Source: Syntrophorhabdaceae bacterium
GTDB taxonomy: Bacteria > Desulfobacterota > Deferrimicrobia > Deferrimicrobiales > Deferrimicrobiaceae
Length of the DNA stretch: 41,391 bases
Assembly (NCBI GenBank): GCA_009783195.1
Contig: WRHP01000012.1
Coordinates: 1-41,391 of the forward strand
Reading direction: 5' to 3'
A program made the translations under genes and the position numbers. The notes beneath the pieces were generated by a model that was not told the DNA's origin, ran no database searches, and saw nothing but the letters and a program-made list of their open reading frames with translations. Positions 32,604 to 41,391 of the stretch are shown in pieces; within the stretch, counting starts at the first letter, position 1; every line of letters begins with the position of its first letter.

Positions 32604-33868
32604 ACCTCCCTCTTTTCAAGCTCGTCGGGACCGGCTATCCGTCCCATGACCGCGGACGCCGCCGCCACCGCCGGATTTGAGAGGTAAACCTCGCTCTCAG
32701 GGTGTCCCATCCGTCCGACGAAATTGCGGTTTGTCGTCGCGATCGCCCGCTCGCCCTTCGCCAGAATCCCCATATGGCCGCCAAGACAAGGACCGCATGT
32801 GGGGGTGGACACCGCCGCGCCCGCCTCCACGAAAACTTCCATCAACCCTTCGCGAACCGCCTGCATCCAGATGTTCTGGGTCGCCGGGAATACCAGCATT
32901 CGCACGCCGTCATGCACCTTCCGTCCGCGCAGTATGTCCGCGGCGCTGCGCAGATCCTCGATCCGCCCGTTGGTGCACGACCCCACCACAACCTGGTCGA
33001 TCGGCACGTTCTCCACCTGAGACACGGGCACGATATTTTCCGGCAAGTGAGGGAATGCCACGACCGGCTCAATGGAGGACAGATCCACATGGATTTCGTC
33101 CGAGTACTTCGCGTCGGGATCGGCCTGCATCGCCTCGTAAAGACGCTTGGCGTGCGCGTCCGCGTAGGCGCGCGTTACTTCGTCGAACGGGAAAATGCCG
33201 TTTTTCCCTCCGGCTTCAATAGCCATGTTCGTCATGGTGAATCGCCAGGCCATCGACAGGCTTGCGATTCCGTCGCCCGCGTATTCCATCGACCGGTATA
33301 ACGCGCCGTCAACACCGATTTTCCCGATTATGTGAAGGATGATATCTTTCCCCTCGACCCATTTACCCGGACGGCCCGCAAGAACGATCCGGATCGATTC
33401 TGGAACCTTGAGCCAGACCTCGCCGGACATCATGGCGGCCGCCAGGTCGGTGCTGCCAACGCCGCTGGAAAAAGCGCAGAGGGCGCCATAAGTGCAGGTG
33501 TGGCTGTCCGCGCCGATCACGAGATCGCCGGGACCGACCAGCCCCTCATCCGGCAAAAGGACATGCTCTATTCCCATCCGGCCAACGTCAAAGAAATGAA
33601 CAATGCCATGTTCCCTGGCAAACTCCCGCATGATCTTGACCTGTTCCGCGCTGTTAATGTCCTTGTTCGGCGTAAAATGGTCGGCGACCAGGGCAATACG
33701 GTCTTTCCGGAACACTTCTTTGGCGCCCGCCTCGCGAAAAGCCTTGATGGCAAGCGGACTGGTCACGTCGTTCCCCAGAACAAGATCCGCCTTCGCCATG
33801 ATCAGTTCACCGGGAGAAACAGCCGGCCGACCGCAATGCCGCGCGAGGATCTTTTCGCTAAGCGTCAT
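32600..33868 (-). CDS. leuC: 3-isopropylmalate dehydratase large subunit
   Basis: [65 protein letters not shown]. Confidence 0.95.
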   Translation of the reverse strand: MTLSEKILARHCGRPAVSPGELIMAKADLVLGNDVTSPLAIKAFREAGAKEVFRKDRIALVADHFTPNKDINSAEQVKIMREFAREHGIVHFFDVGRMGIEHVLLPDEGLVGPGDLVIGADSHTCTYGALCAFSSGVGSTDLAAAMMSGEVWLKVPESIRIVLAGRPGKWVEGKDIILHIIGKIGVDGALYRSMEYAGDGIASLSMAWRFTMTNMAIEAGGKNGIFPFDEVTRAYADAHAKRLYEAMQADPDAKYSDEIHVDLSSIEPVVAFPHLPENIVPVSQVENVPIDQVVVGSCTNGRIEDLRSAADILRGRKVHDGVRMLVFPATQNIWMQAVREGLMEVFVEAGAAVSTPTCGPCLGGHMGILAKGERAIATTNRNFVGRMGHPESEVYLSNPAVAAASAVMGRIAGPDELEKREV

Positions 33869-34637
33869 TCCCATCTATTTCTATCTCCTCTTCCGCCTTT
33901 TTCCCCCGGGACCAAAACACCCTGTACAGTTCGCCAATTGGGCCGGAGATGATGTACCCGGAAATAATCAGGAAAATCATCACCTGCGGCTCCATCAACA
34001 AAAGCAGACCAAGAAAAACAAAGACCACCAGCGTATTGAACGGACGCCTCCGGAACGGTCCGAGATCCTTGAACGAATTGAATTTGATCGTGCTGACCAT
34101 GAGAAAAGCGAGCACGTAAATAGTCAGCAAAACCGTGATGTGTTTAAAACTTCCCGAACCGCGAATGTAGCAAAACAGTATCACTATCGACGCGACGCAA
34201 ATCGCCGCCGCCGGTATCGGAAGGCCGTTGAACTTTCCCTTTTCAACCGTGTTGACCTGCACGTTGAAACGGGCCAGCCGCAGCGCTCCGCAGATGCAGA
34301 ACAGAAACGAGGCCATCCATCCCCACCGCCCGAAGCCGGAAAGCGCCCATCCGTAAACAAGAAACGCCGGAGCGGCCCCGAAGGCGATCACGTCGGCAAG
34401 AGAATCGTACTCGACCCCGAACCGGGTCGTCGTTCCCGTCGCCCTGGCAACCCGCCCGTCGAGTCCGTCGAAGATCGCGGCCCCGATTATCGCCATCGCC
34501 GCCTTTTCGAACGAGCCGGTATAAGTGGAGACAAGGGAATAAAACCCCATGAAGAGACATCCGGAAGTCAGCAGGTTCGGAAGAATGTAAACCCCGCGCC
34601 GGATGCTGTCGCTTGTATGCTCCGAATCTTTATTCAT
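33858..34637 (-). CDS. pssA: CDP-diacylglycerol-serine O-phosphatidyltransferase
   Basis: CDP-alcohol phosphotransferase motif [31 protein letters not shown]. Confidence 0.94.
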   Translation of the reverse strand: MNKDSEHTSDSIRRGVYILPNLLTSGCLFMGFYSLVSTYTGSFEKAAMAIIGAAIFDGLDGRVARATGTTTRFGVEYDSLADVIAFGAAPAFLVYGWALSGFGRWGWMASFLFCICGALRLARFNVQVNTVEKGKFNGLPIPAAAICVASIVILFCYIRGSGSFKHITVLLTIYVLAFLMVSTIKFNSFKDLGPFRRRPFNTLVVFVFLGLLLLMEPQVMIFLIISGYIISGPIGELYRVFWSRGKKAEEEIEIDGNDA

Positions 34638-35275
34638 CGAAATGCCCCGATAATCGTCTCTCCCGCCCGAACACGGTCCGATACCGACACATTGATCCGG
34701 GTATTTTGCGGCATATACACATCCACGCGGGAGCCAAACCGGATCATGCCCACGCGCCGTCCCCGCGTCACCACATCACCCTCCTTTACGTCGGACACGA
34801 TCCGCCGCGCCAGCACTCCGGCTATCTGCACGTAAGTCACATGGCGCCCTTCCGGCGTCACAATCTCCACGCCGTTTTGCTCGTTCAAAAGCGACGCCTT
34901 GTCCACCATGGCGGCATGAAATTTCCCTTTGTTGTACTTGATCAGCGACACCCGGCCGGAGACCGGCGCGCGGTTTACGTGAACATCTAACGGAGACATG
35001 AAGATACTCACCCTTTTCCCTGGCTTGTCCAAATACCTTCCGGGCGGCTCGTCTCCTATATGGACCACTTTTCCGTCCGCGGGAGACACTATGAACCCTT
35101 CCCCTTCGGGAGACGTACGGTCCGGATTGCGGAAAAACCACACCGAAAACAGGGCAAGCAGCACACCGATCGAGGCAAGCGGCAGCCAGATGAAACCCGC
35201 GACGACGCCAAACACCGCTCCCCCGATAATAAAAGGCCAGCCTTCCGGCGCAAACATTTGCCGGCACTCCTTCAA
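34634..35275 (-). CDS. psd: Phosphatidylserine decarboxylase
   Basis: FFRNPDRTSPEGEGFIVSPADGKV, FMSPLDVHVNRAPVSGRV, VGMIRFGSRVDVYMP (pyruvoyl-site-like context). Confidence 0.93.
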   Translation of the reverse strand: MKECRQMFAPEGWPFIIGGAVFGVVAGFIWLPLASIGVLLALFSVWFFRNPDRTSPEGEGFIVSPADGKVVHIGDEPPGRYLDKPGKRVSIFMSPLDVHVNRAPVSGRVSLIKYNKGKFHAAMVDKASLLNEQNGVEIVTPEGRHVTYVQIAGVLARRIVSDVKEGDVVTRGRRVGMIRFGSRVDVYMPQNTRINVSVSDRVRAGETIIGAFR

Positions 35276-35278
35276 CTT

Positions 35279-36298
35279 TTAGTTTTTCGTCTTGTCGACC
35301 AGCCGTCCCTTCGACAGCCAGGGCATAAGAGCGCGAAGCCGCTGCCCAACCTCCTCGATCGGATGATTCTCGCCGCGCCGCTGGAGCGCGTTGAACACAG
35401 GCCGGTTCGCGCTGTTTTCAAGCATCCATTCTTTTGCAAAAGAACCGCTTTGAATCTCTTCGAGAACCCGCTTCATTTCCCGCCGCGTCTCTTCGTTCAC
35501 AATGCGGGGGCCACGGGTAAGATCTCCGTATTGAGCGGTGTTGCTGATGGAATACCGCATGTTCGAGATTCCGCCCTCGTACATCAAATCGACGATAAGC
35601 TTGAGTTCGTGGAGGCATTCGAAATACGCCATCTCCGGCGCGTACCCCGCTTCGACCAGCGTCTCGTACCCGGCCGCAACCAGAGCCGTCACTCCGCCGC
35701 ACAGGACAACCTGCTCGCCGAACAGGTCGGTCTCGGTCTCTTCCCTGAAACTTGTCTGGATCACGCCCGCGCGGGCGGAGCCGATCCCCGCGGCGTAGGC
35801 CAACGCCACATCCTTCGTGTTACCCGCCGGGTCCTGGTGTACGGCGATCAGCGCCGGTACGCCCTCCCCTTTGAGGTACTGGGCGCGGACAAGGTGGCCG
35901 GGGCCTTTCGGGGCGACCATAAACACGTTAACGTCCGGCGCGGGAACGACCTGTCCAAAGTGAATATTGAAACCGTGAGCAAACATCAAATACGCGCCTT
36001 TGCGCATGTTCGGAGCCACCGAAGCGCGATATATCCCGCCCTGCGACTCATCCGGCAGCAGCATAACGACCACGTCGGCCTTTTTAACCGCCGTCGCGGC
36101 GTCGGAAACCTCAAACCCGGCCTCCGAAGCCTTCTTCGCGTTGGGCCCTTCGGGAATCTCGCCGACGATCACATTGAAACCGCTCTCCTTCAGGTTATTG
36201 GCATGGGCATGCCCCTGACTGCCGTATCCGAGGATTGCGATGGTCTTATCCTTTAGCAACTCCACCTTCGCGTCCTGCTCCCGGTACATTGTGACCAT
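35279..36298 (-). CDS. ilvC: Ketol-acid reductoisomerase
   Basis: [46 protein letters not shown]. Confidence 0.96.
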   Translation of the reverse strand: MVTMYREQDAKVELLKDKTIAILGYGSQGHAHANNLKESGFNVIVGEIPEGPNAKKASEAGFEVSDAATAVKKADVVVMLLPDESQGGIYRASVAPNMRKGAYLMFAHGFNIHFGQVVPAPDVNVFMVAPKGPGHLVRAQYLKGEGVPALIAVHQDPAGNTKDVALAYAAGIGSARAGVIQTSFREETETDLFGEQVVLCGGVTALVAAGYETLVEAGYAPEMAYFECLHELKLIVDLMYEGGISNMRYSISNTAQYGDLTRGPRIVNEETRREMKRVLEEIQSGSFAKEWMLENSANRPVFNALQRRGENHPIEEVGQRLRALMPWLSKGRLVDKTKN

Positions 36299-36349
36299 GT
36301 CTGTTTTTCCCTCCGTTTACTGGTTTCCGCTGCCGAGGCAAGTCGGACC

Positions 36350-36826
36350 CTACGTTCCCCTGACGATGGCTATCTTGCCTGTCCTTGCAATCTCTTTGAT
36401 CCCAAACGGGCGCAGCAGTTGCAGAAAGGCGTTTATTTTTTTCTCCTCACCCGTTACTTCGATCGTGTAACTGCGCGGCGCCGCGTCCACGATCTTCGCC
36501 CGGAAGATGTCGGTCAGCCGCATCACCTCCGGCTTTGTGTCGTTATCGGCCTTTACCTTGACGAGCACCAGTTCCCGGTCAACGGTGTCGTACCCGGTGA
36601 GATCGCTCACCTTGAGTACCGGAATAAGCTTGTTGAGCTGCTTCAGGATCTGCTCAACAATTTGCTTGTTGCCCGCGGTTACAATCGTAATCCGGGAGAT
36701 TCCCGGTTCTTCCGTTTCCGCCACGCAAAGCGATTCGATGTTGAACCCGCGCCCGGAAAACAGCCCCACGACACGGCTTAAAACCCCGAATTCGTTTTCA
36801 ACCACGACAGAAATGGTGTGACGCAT
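36350..36826 (-). CDS. ilvN: Acetolactate synthase small subunit
   Basis: MRHTISVVVENEFGVLSRVVGLFSGRGFNIESLCVAETEEPGISRITIV (ACT domain). Confidence 0.96.
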   Translation of the reverse strand: MRHTISVVVENEFGVLSRVVGLFSGRGFNIESLCVAETEEPGISRITIVTAGNKQIVEQILKQLNKLIPVLKVSDLTGYDTVDRELVLVKVKADNDTKPEVMRLTDIFRAKIVDAAPRSYTIEVTGEEKKINAFLQLLRPFGIKEIARTGKIAIVRGT

Positions 36827-36874
36827 CGAAAGCGTTCTCCTTACAAATGGCTTTCGCTTGGATTACCTGTTTTT

Positions 36875-38569
36875 TTAAACCAGCAGCATCTTCGTCAACG
36901 GCGCGCCTACCGGCACCATCGGGTAAACCATCTCCTCCTGGTCCACCTCGACATCGATCACCACCGGGCCGCTCGCTGCGAAGGCTTTCTTCAATACCGC
37001 GGGAACCTCGCCGGGTTGCGTCGCGCGGAACCCTTTCGCTCCGTATGCCTCCGCAAGCATCACAAAATCGGGAATATTGGGCTGAATAGTCTCCGAGTGT
37101 TTCCCCTGGAAGAACAGTTCCTGCCACTGGCGCACCATGCCAAGCGCGCGATTGTTCAGGATCACCACCTTCACCGGCACCTGAAACTGCACCGCGGTGG
37201 CCAGTTCCTGGATGTTCATCTGGATGCTTCCGTCTCCGGCGATGTCTATGACAAGCTTTTCAGGCATCGCCACCTGCGCGCCAATCGCCGCCGGAAGCCC
37301 GTATCCCATCGTTCCCAACCCGCCGGAAGTAAGAAACGTGCGCGGTTTGTCGAAAGCGTGGAACTGGGCGGCCCACATCTGGTTCTGACCGACCTCCGTG
37401 GTGATGATCGCGTCCCCTTTGGTAATCTTGTAGATCTGCTCCACCACGTATTGCGGCTTGATCCGCCCGTTTGCGGACGGCTTGTAAGTAAGCGGATGCG
37501 TCTTTGCCCAGGCATTGATCTGCCTGCGCCATTCCGTCATCTTCTTCCTGTATGCCGCCGCTTCCTTCGCTTTCACCGCTTTTATCATTTTGCGCATTAC
37601 ATCTTTCAAATCGCCGACGATTGGAACATCAACACGCACATTCTTCTGGATAGAGGTCGGGTCGATATCCACATGTATGATCTTTGCGTGCGGGGCGAAC
37701 TCGTCCACCTTTCCCGTCACCCGGTCGTCGAACCGCGCCCCCACCGCCAGAACCACATCCGCGTGGCTGACCGCCATATTGGCGGTATAGGTTCCGTGCA
37801 TGCCAAGCATGCCAAGGTGCAACGGATCGCTTCCCGGAAATCCGCCCATCCCCATAAGCGTTGTGGTAACCGGGAGGGAAAGAAGGTGAACCAGTTCCAA
37901 AAGCTCCGCGGAAGCGTTGGACAGAATCACTCCGCCTCCCGCGTACACAACCGGTTTCGAAGACTCATTGATCAGCTTGAGGGCGCTTTCCACCTGCTTT
38001 GGATGCCCCTCATAGTTGGGGTTATATCCCCGCAGCGAGACCTCTTTCGGAAGGTTGTACGGCGCCGGGTTGATCAGGATGTCTTTTGGTATGTCCACCA
38101 GGACAGGCCCCGGCCTCCCCGTGGAGGCGATGTAGAACGCCTCTTTCATGATACGAGGCAGTTCCTTCCCGTCCTTCACCAGATAATTGTGCTTGGTGCA
38201 CGGCCTGCTTATGCCGACGATATCGGCTTCCTGAAAAGCGTCGTTACCAATCAGGAGAGTCGGCACCTGCCCGGAGAATACAACCAGGGGAATCGAGTCC
38301 ATATAAGCGGTGGCGACTCCGGTTACGGTGTTTGTCGCTCCCGGCCCCGAAGTTACAACGCATACGCCGGTCTTCCCCGACGCGCGGGCGTAACCGTCGG
38401 CCATATGTACGGCGCCCTGCTCATGGCGGCAGAGTACGTGGCGGATCTTGGCGTGTTGAAACAGCGCGTCGTAGATGTTCAGGACGGCGCCGCCAGGGTA
38501 ACCGAAAACAACTTCGACGCCCAGATCCACGAGAGTCTTTACAAAAATGCCCGCCCCGCTCATCTGCAT
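36875..38569 (-). CDS. ilvB: Acetolactate synthase large subunit
   Basis: [52 protein letters not shown]-binding [29 protein letters not shown]. Confidence 0.96.
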   Translation of the reverse strand: MQMSGAGIFVKTLVDLGVEVVFGYPGGAVLNIYDALFQHAKIRHVLCRHEQGAVHMADGYARASGKTGVCVVTSGPGATNTVTGVATAYMDSIPLVVFSGQVPTLLIGNDAFQEADIVGISRPCTKHNYLVKDGKELPRIMKEAFYIASTGRPGPVLVDIPKDILINPAPYNLPKEVSLRGYNPNYEGHPKQVESALKLINESSKPVVYAGGGVILSNASAELLELVHLLSLPVTTTLMGMGGFPGSDPLHLGMLGMHGTYTANMAVSHADVVLAVGARFDDRVTGKVDEFAPHAKIIHVDIDPTSIQKNVRVDVPIVGDLKDVMRKMIKAVKAKEAAAYRKKMTEWRRQINAWAKTHPLTYKPSANGRIKPQYVVEQIYKITKGDAIITTEVGQNQMWAAQFHAFDKPRTFLTSGGLGTMGYGLPAAIGAQVAMPEKLVIDIAGDGSIQMNIQELATAVQFQVPVKVVILNNRALGMVRQWQELFFQGKHSETIQPNIPDFVMLAEAYGAKGFRATQPGEVPAVLKKAFAASGPVVIDVEVDQEEMVYPMVPVGAPLTKMLLV

Positions 38570-38591
38570 ACAATCAACCTATGGAAAATCA

Positions 38592-38804
38592 TCAGGAATT
38601 TAAAATTTGCGCGATTTTGTCTTTCCGGGCCAGCTTTAGTTTCTGAAGCCGCTTCCTCTCAATTTCCTCATCTGGAAGAAGGTATGTCTTTTTATCCAGC
38701 TCTTTCAATTTATCATCCAGAAAACGATGCTCCTCCACGAGAGCTTTGAATTCAGGATCACCAGCCATCAGTTCCGCCATTTTCCCCTCCGGATTAAGGG
38801 CCAT
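38592..38804 (-). CDS. DUF465/YdcH-like small protein
   Basis: MALNPEGKMAELMAGDPEFKALVEEHRFLDDKLKELDKKTYLLPDEEIERKRLQKLKLARKDKIAQIL; SD CGGAGG before the internal ATG. Confidence 0.82.
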   Translation of the reverse strand: MALNPEGKMAELMAGDPEFKALVEEHRFLDDKLKELDKKTYLLPDEEIERKRLQKLKLARKDKIAQILNS

Positions 38805-38939
38805 CGAAACCTCCGAAAAAAGATTGATTAAAGGGTGGAGTATATCAGATGAGCGGAAGATACGCATCCGCCGGAGAGGCCTTGCGTTCTAACGACTCTC
38901 CAGGGGAACCGCCCCTCCCATCAAGACCGCCCTTGCATA

Positions 38940-39388
38940 TGTTTGGAGTGTCGCAAACATGTTCGAGCAACTCGGTAATGCCTCCAGCCTGCCAGATCAC
39001 GCGGTATCGCAGGAACACCAAAGTCCGATAGACATTCCAGGTTGGAGAAACCACCGCGCTCGTCGAGAACAGGCGAGGACCAAAGAATCCACACCCAACA
39101 AGCTTGCCTCAAAGATCAAGCAGACGATTCCTCCGCACCGCCCGCCTAACAGACCAGCGCATCGCTAACAAACTTCAATTAATGGGTATAAATATCAGCG
39201 CGGGAGGCGTTCATATCGGGACCATACTCACCGGCAACGGAATGGAGTTCCGCAGCATACCGGAAAAACATCCGCATAAACTACTCATCATGATGGCAGG
39301 GATACAACATCGCAAGACCAAGCTACCCTATGAGGACAGGTGCCGAGGAATAACCATGCCTGTACATTCATACAAAGCTATTATTTGA
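38940..39388 (+). pseudogene. Decayed IS481-like transposase remnant
   Basis: One frame with an in-frame TAG reads TTALVENRRGPKNPHP...LTDQRIANKLQLMGINISAGGV...ILTGNGMEFRSIPEKHPHKLLIMMAGIQHRKTKL. This resembles the IS481 pattern EALVxxSRRxPNxKN...GQxRVANELRKRGIxISPGGVR...ILTDNGxEFxG..xxHPYELFLxLxxIEHRxTK, with the central portion missing and the catalytic D of LTDNG replaced by G. Confidence 0.6.
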
Positions 39389-39509
39389 TTCATCACCTCA
39401 AAGTCATCATAGCAACTACGAGCAACATACATTTAAAACTTAAATATGCTCCTTTAAATCTACCTGATTGTTTTATCGCTCAATACGTATCACACTAAAA
39501 ATACTTACT

Positions 39510-40391
39510 TTAAATACTTTCCTCGCCAGACACCGTATCGTAAGGAACAATCACTTTTTTTATCCCTATCACGGAAAGCACACACATGAGTAATGCTACG
39601 AGAAATATTATTATATAGTAACCGCCCGCAAGATCCGTCGTCATTGTTACATCAATGCTTGGCGGTTTAAAAAACCTAATAAAAATCGCCCTGGCAAAAA
39701 ACATCGTAGCGTTATTTACCATATGCATTAACATACAGTGCCATAGCGATTTTGTTTGCCAATATACCCACCCGACCATCAACGCAAAGCAAAACACCTC
39801 TAACACCTGCCGTGGAGTATGTAAACGTGTTACACTAAATAGCACAGCCGACCACATTATGGCTTTAAAAGGCGAATAGTGCGTTAACAGCCCTTTTAAA
39901 ATTATACCGCGATGTAACCACTCTTCAAATATAGGATAACAAATAACTATTAACACAAAGCCAGACAGGTTATTTTTAGCGACAATTCGTTTCGTAATAT
40001 CAGACATAATGTCAAACCTGATATCAAACATTGGAACAAGCTTCGTCATCCATGCCCACAATGGTGCTGTCACCCCGTAAACAGACATAACAAACAGCAT
40101 AAAAAACAAGCATAGCAGCGGAGACTGACGTGGAGACGAAATCGGCACATAGTTGCTGTGTCTGCCTAAATGGCTGACAATCATCACAATCACAATGGCA
40201 GTCAGCAACGCGCCTAACGGACCACGGGATACCTCCGCTGTTATGCCGGTAATTCGCTTGATTAAGACGATAGTAGCAGAAAGAATTACAAAACCCACTA
40301 AGATGTAGACCAGCAATAGCCACGATTCTTTAAGATTTGGGCTATAAGCTAATAAACGGCTTTTTATTTCATAACTATCATCCATGCTCAA
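39510..40391 (-). CDS. CPBP-family (Abi/CAAX) intramembrane protease-like protein, copy 1
   Basis: Multiple hydrophobic helices; motif 1 FEEWLHRG (EExxxR); HMVNN motif; extensive similarity to copy 2 at 40682-41391. Confidence 0.85.
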   Translation of the reverse strand: MSMDDSYEIKSRLLAYSPNLKESWLLLVYILVGFVILSATIVLIKRITGITAEVSRGPLGALLTAIVIVMIVSHLGRHSNYVPISSPRQSPLLCLFFMLFVMSVYGVTAPLWAWMTKLVPMFDIRFDIMSDITKRIVAKNNLSGFVLIVICYPIFEEWLHRGIILKGLLTHYSPFKAIMWSAVLFSVTRLHTPRQVLEVFCFALMVGWVYWQTKSLWHCMLMHMVNNATMFFARAIFIRFFKPPSIDVTMTTDLAGGYYIIIFLVALLMCVLSVIGIKKVIVPYDTVSGEESI

Positions 40392-40681
40392 TTTTACCCT
40401 GAAACCTCTTTCGATACTTTGTCGCCAAGCATTGAAGTGGAGCCCCCTCTAATTATACCGGACATTCCGCCAACAGATACTTACGCCAATATTCAATATT
40501 TATGTACTCCGGCTACTCTCCGACGGCTCCACCTTCAACGCGAAACTATTTTTATACGATACTCAACCCACCACGGCAAACGCTACAAAGCCGCCATGAC
40601 GCTACCCCATTAAGCGGCACGGCAAATCATACACACAGCCGGCAAACATTCATCAGACATATATTAAAAAACTCTATTTTT

Positions 40682-41391
40682 TTAATTACTCTGCGTATCA
40701 GATGTTATATCGTAAGAAACAACAATCTTTTTTATCCCTATAATTGTAACCGCGCATACAAACAATGCTATGGCTATAGCTATGAAATAACTTCCTGTTA
40801 AATCCGCAAATGTAGTTTTGCCTGGAATATAAAACTTAACCAGGAATACAACCATATTGTTCGTCGCATGCATGAAAATACAGCACCATAGCGATCGGGT
40901 GCGCCAGTATATCCACCCGATTGCCAGCGCAGCGAAAAATGCCGACACCGCCTCATTTGGATCAATATGCATTATGCCAAACATTATGGATGACCACACA
41001 ACGGCTTTTAAAGGCGAATAGCGCGTTAGCAAACCTTTTAAAATTACACCGCGAATCAAGCATTCTTCAAACAGTGGCGCAATGAAAACCCCACTCAGAA
41101 ACGTAGGCAGGTCCGCTCGAAAACTCATATCACTTATATTTGGAATCCACATCGTAAGCAGTTCGGTAGCATTGCTAACCGACAACGTAAACGGCACAAG
41201 CAACAACCACAGTAGCGGCGACTGACGCGGGGGCGTAATCGGTATATAGTTGCTATTTCTACCCAAAATAACAACACCAGCCACAACAAAAAACACTGCC
41301 AAACAAGTAGAAAGAAACAATTCCCATTCAAGCACAGATGTCAAATCTATCCCACGATGAGAAACTAAATTATGATGAAAACGCTGTACCC
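40682..41391 (-). CDS. CPBP-family (Abi/CAAX) intramembrane protease, copy 2; 5' end runs off window
   Basis: FEECLIRGVILKGLL (EExxxR), FGIMH (FxxxH), HATNN. The frame stays open upstream of the listed TTG (41344) to the window edge (...VQRFHHNLVSHRGIDLTSVLEWELF). Confidence 0.87.
   Translation of the reverse strand, partial: VQRFHHNLVSHRGIDLTSVLEWELFLSTCLAVFFVVAGVVILGRNSNYIPITPPRQSPLLWLLLVPFTLSVSNATELLTMWIPNISDMSFRADLPTFLSGVFIAPLFEECLIRGVILKGLLTRYSPLKAVVWSSIMFGIMHIDPNEAVSAFFAALAIGWIYWRTRSLWCCIFMHATNNMVVFLVKFYIPGKTTFADLTGSYFIAIAIALFVCAVTIIGIKKIVVSYDITSDTQSN

Noticed and set aside
36818-38749. 643-aa plus-strand ORF
   Set aside because: Antisense to ilvB, which has complete family motifs; compositionally a GC-skewed shadow ORF (many His/Arg) with no recognisable domain.

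Overview
Most of this 41.4-kb window (about 1-38.8 kb) is a gene-dense, GC-rich chromosomal core. Nearly every gene is on the minus strand, and many neighbours overlap by a few bases. The blocks are: the 5' part of a large hybrid-type sensor histidine kinase that runs off the left edge; pgeF-rluD-small ORF; degP/htrA-ribF; a divergent lptF-lptG pair, the only intact plus-strand genes; ahcY-metK; a complete PTS/regulatory block (ptsI, HPr, mannose-type EIID/C/B/A, rapZ, hprK, ptsN, hpf, rpoN); an LPS export and Kdo block (lptB-lptA-lptC-kdsC-kdsD-kdsA-pyrG-kdsB); argC; rpsI-rplM with a good promoter and terminator; truA-asd; leuB-leuD-leuC; pssA-psd; ilvC-ilvN-ilvB; and a DUF465-like small protein. 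From memory, this gene order resembles Geobacter-like Deltaproteobacteria; that placement is inference. At about 38.85 kb the character changes to AT-rich accessory DNA with a decayed IS481-like transposase remnant and two tandem divergent CPBP (Abi/CAAX) membrane proteases. One of these has a disturbed motif 2, and the other runs off the right edge. I found no CRISPR array, rRNA or tRNA, and no clearly new multi-gene system. The best leads are the CPBP tandem, the Cys-rich PAS domain in the kinase, and several regulatory and gene-start details.
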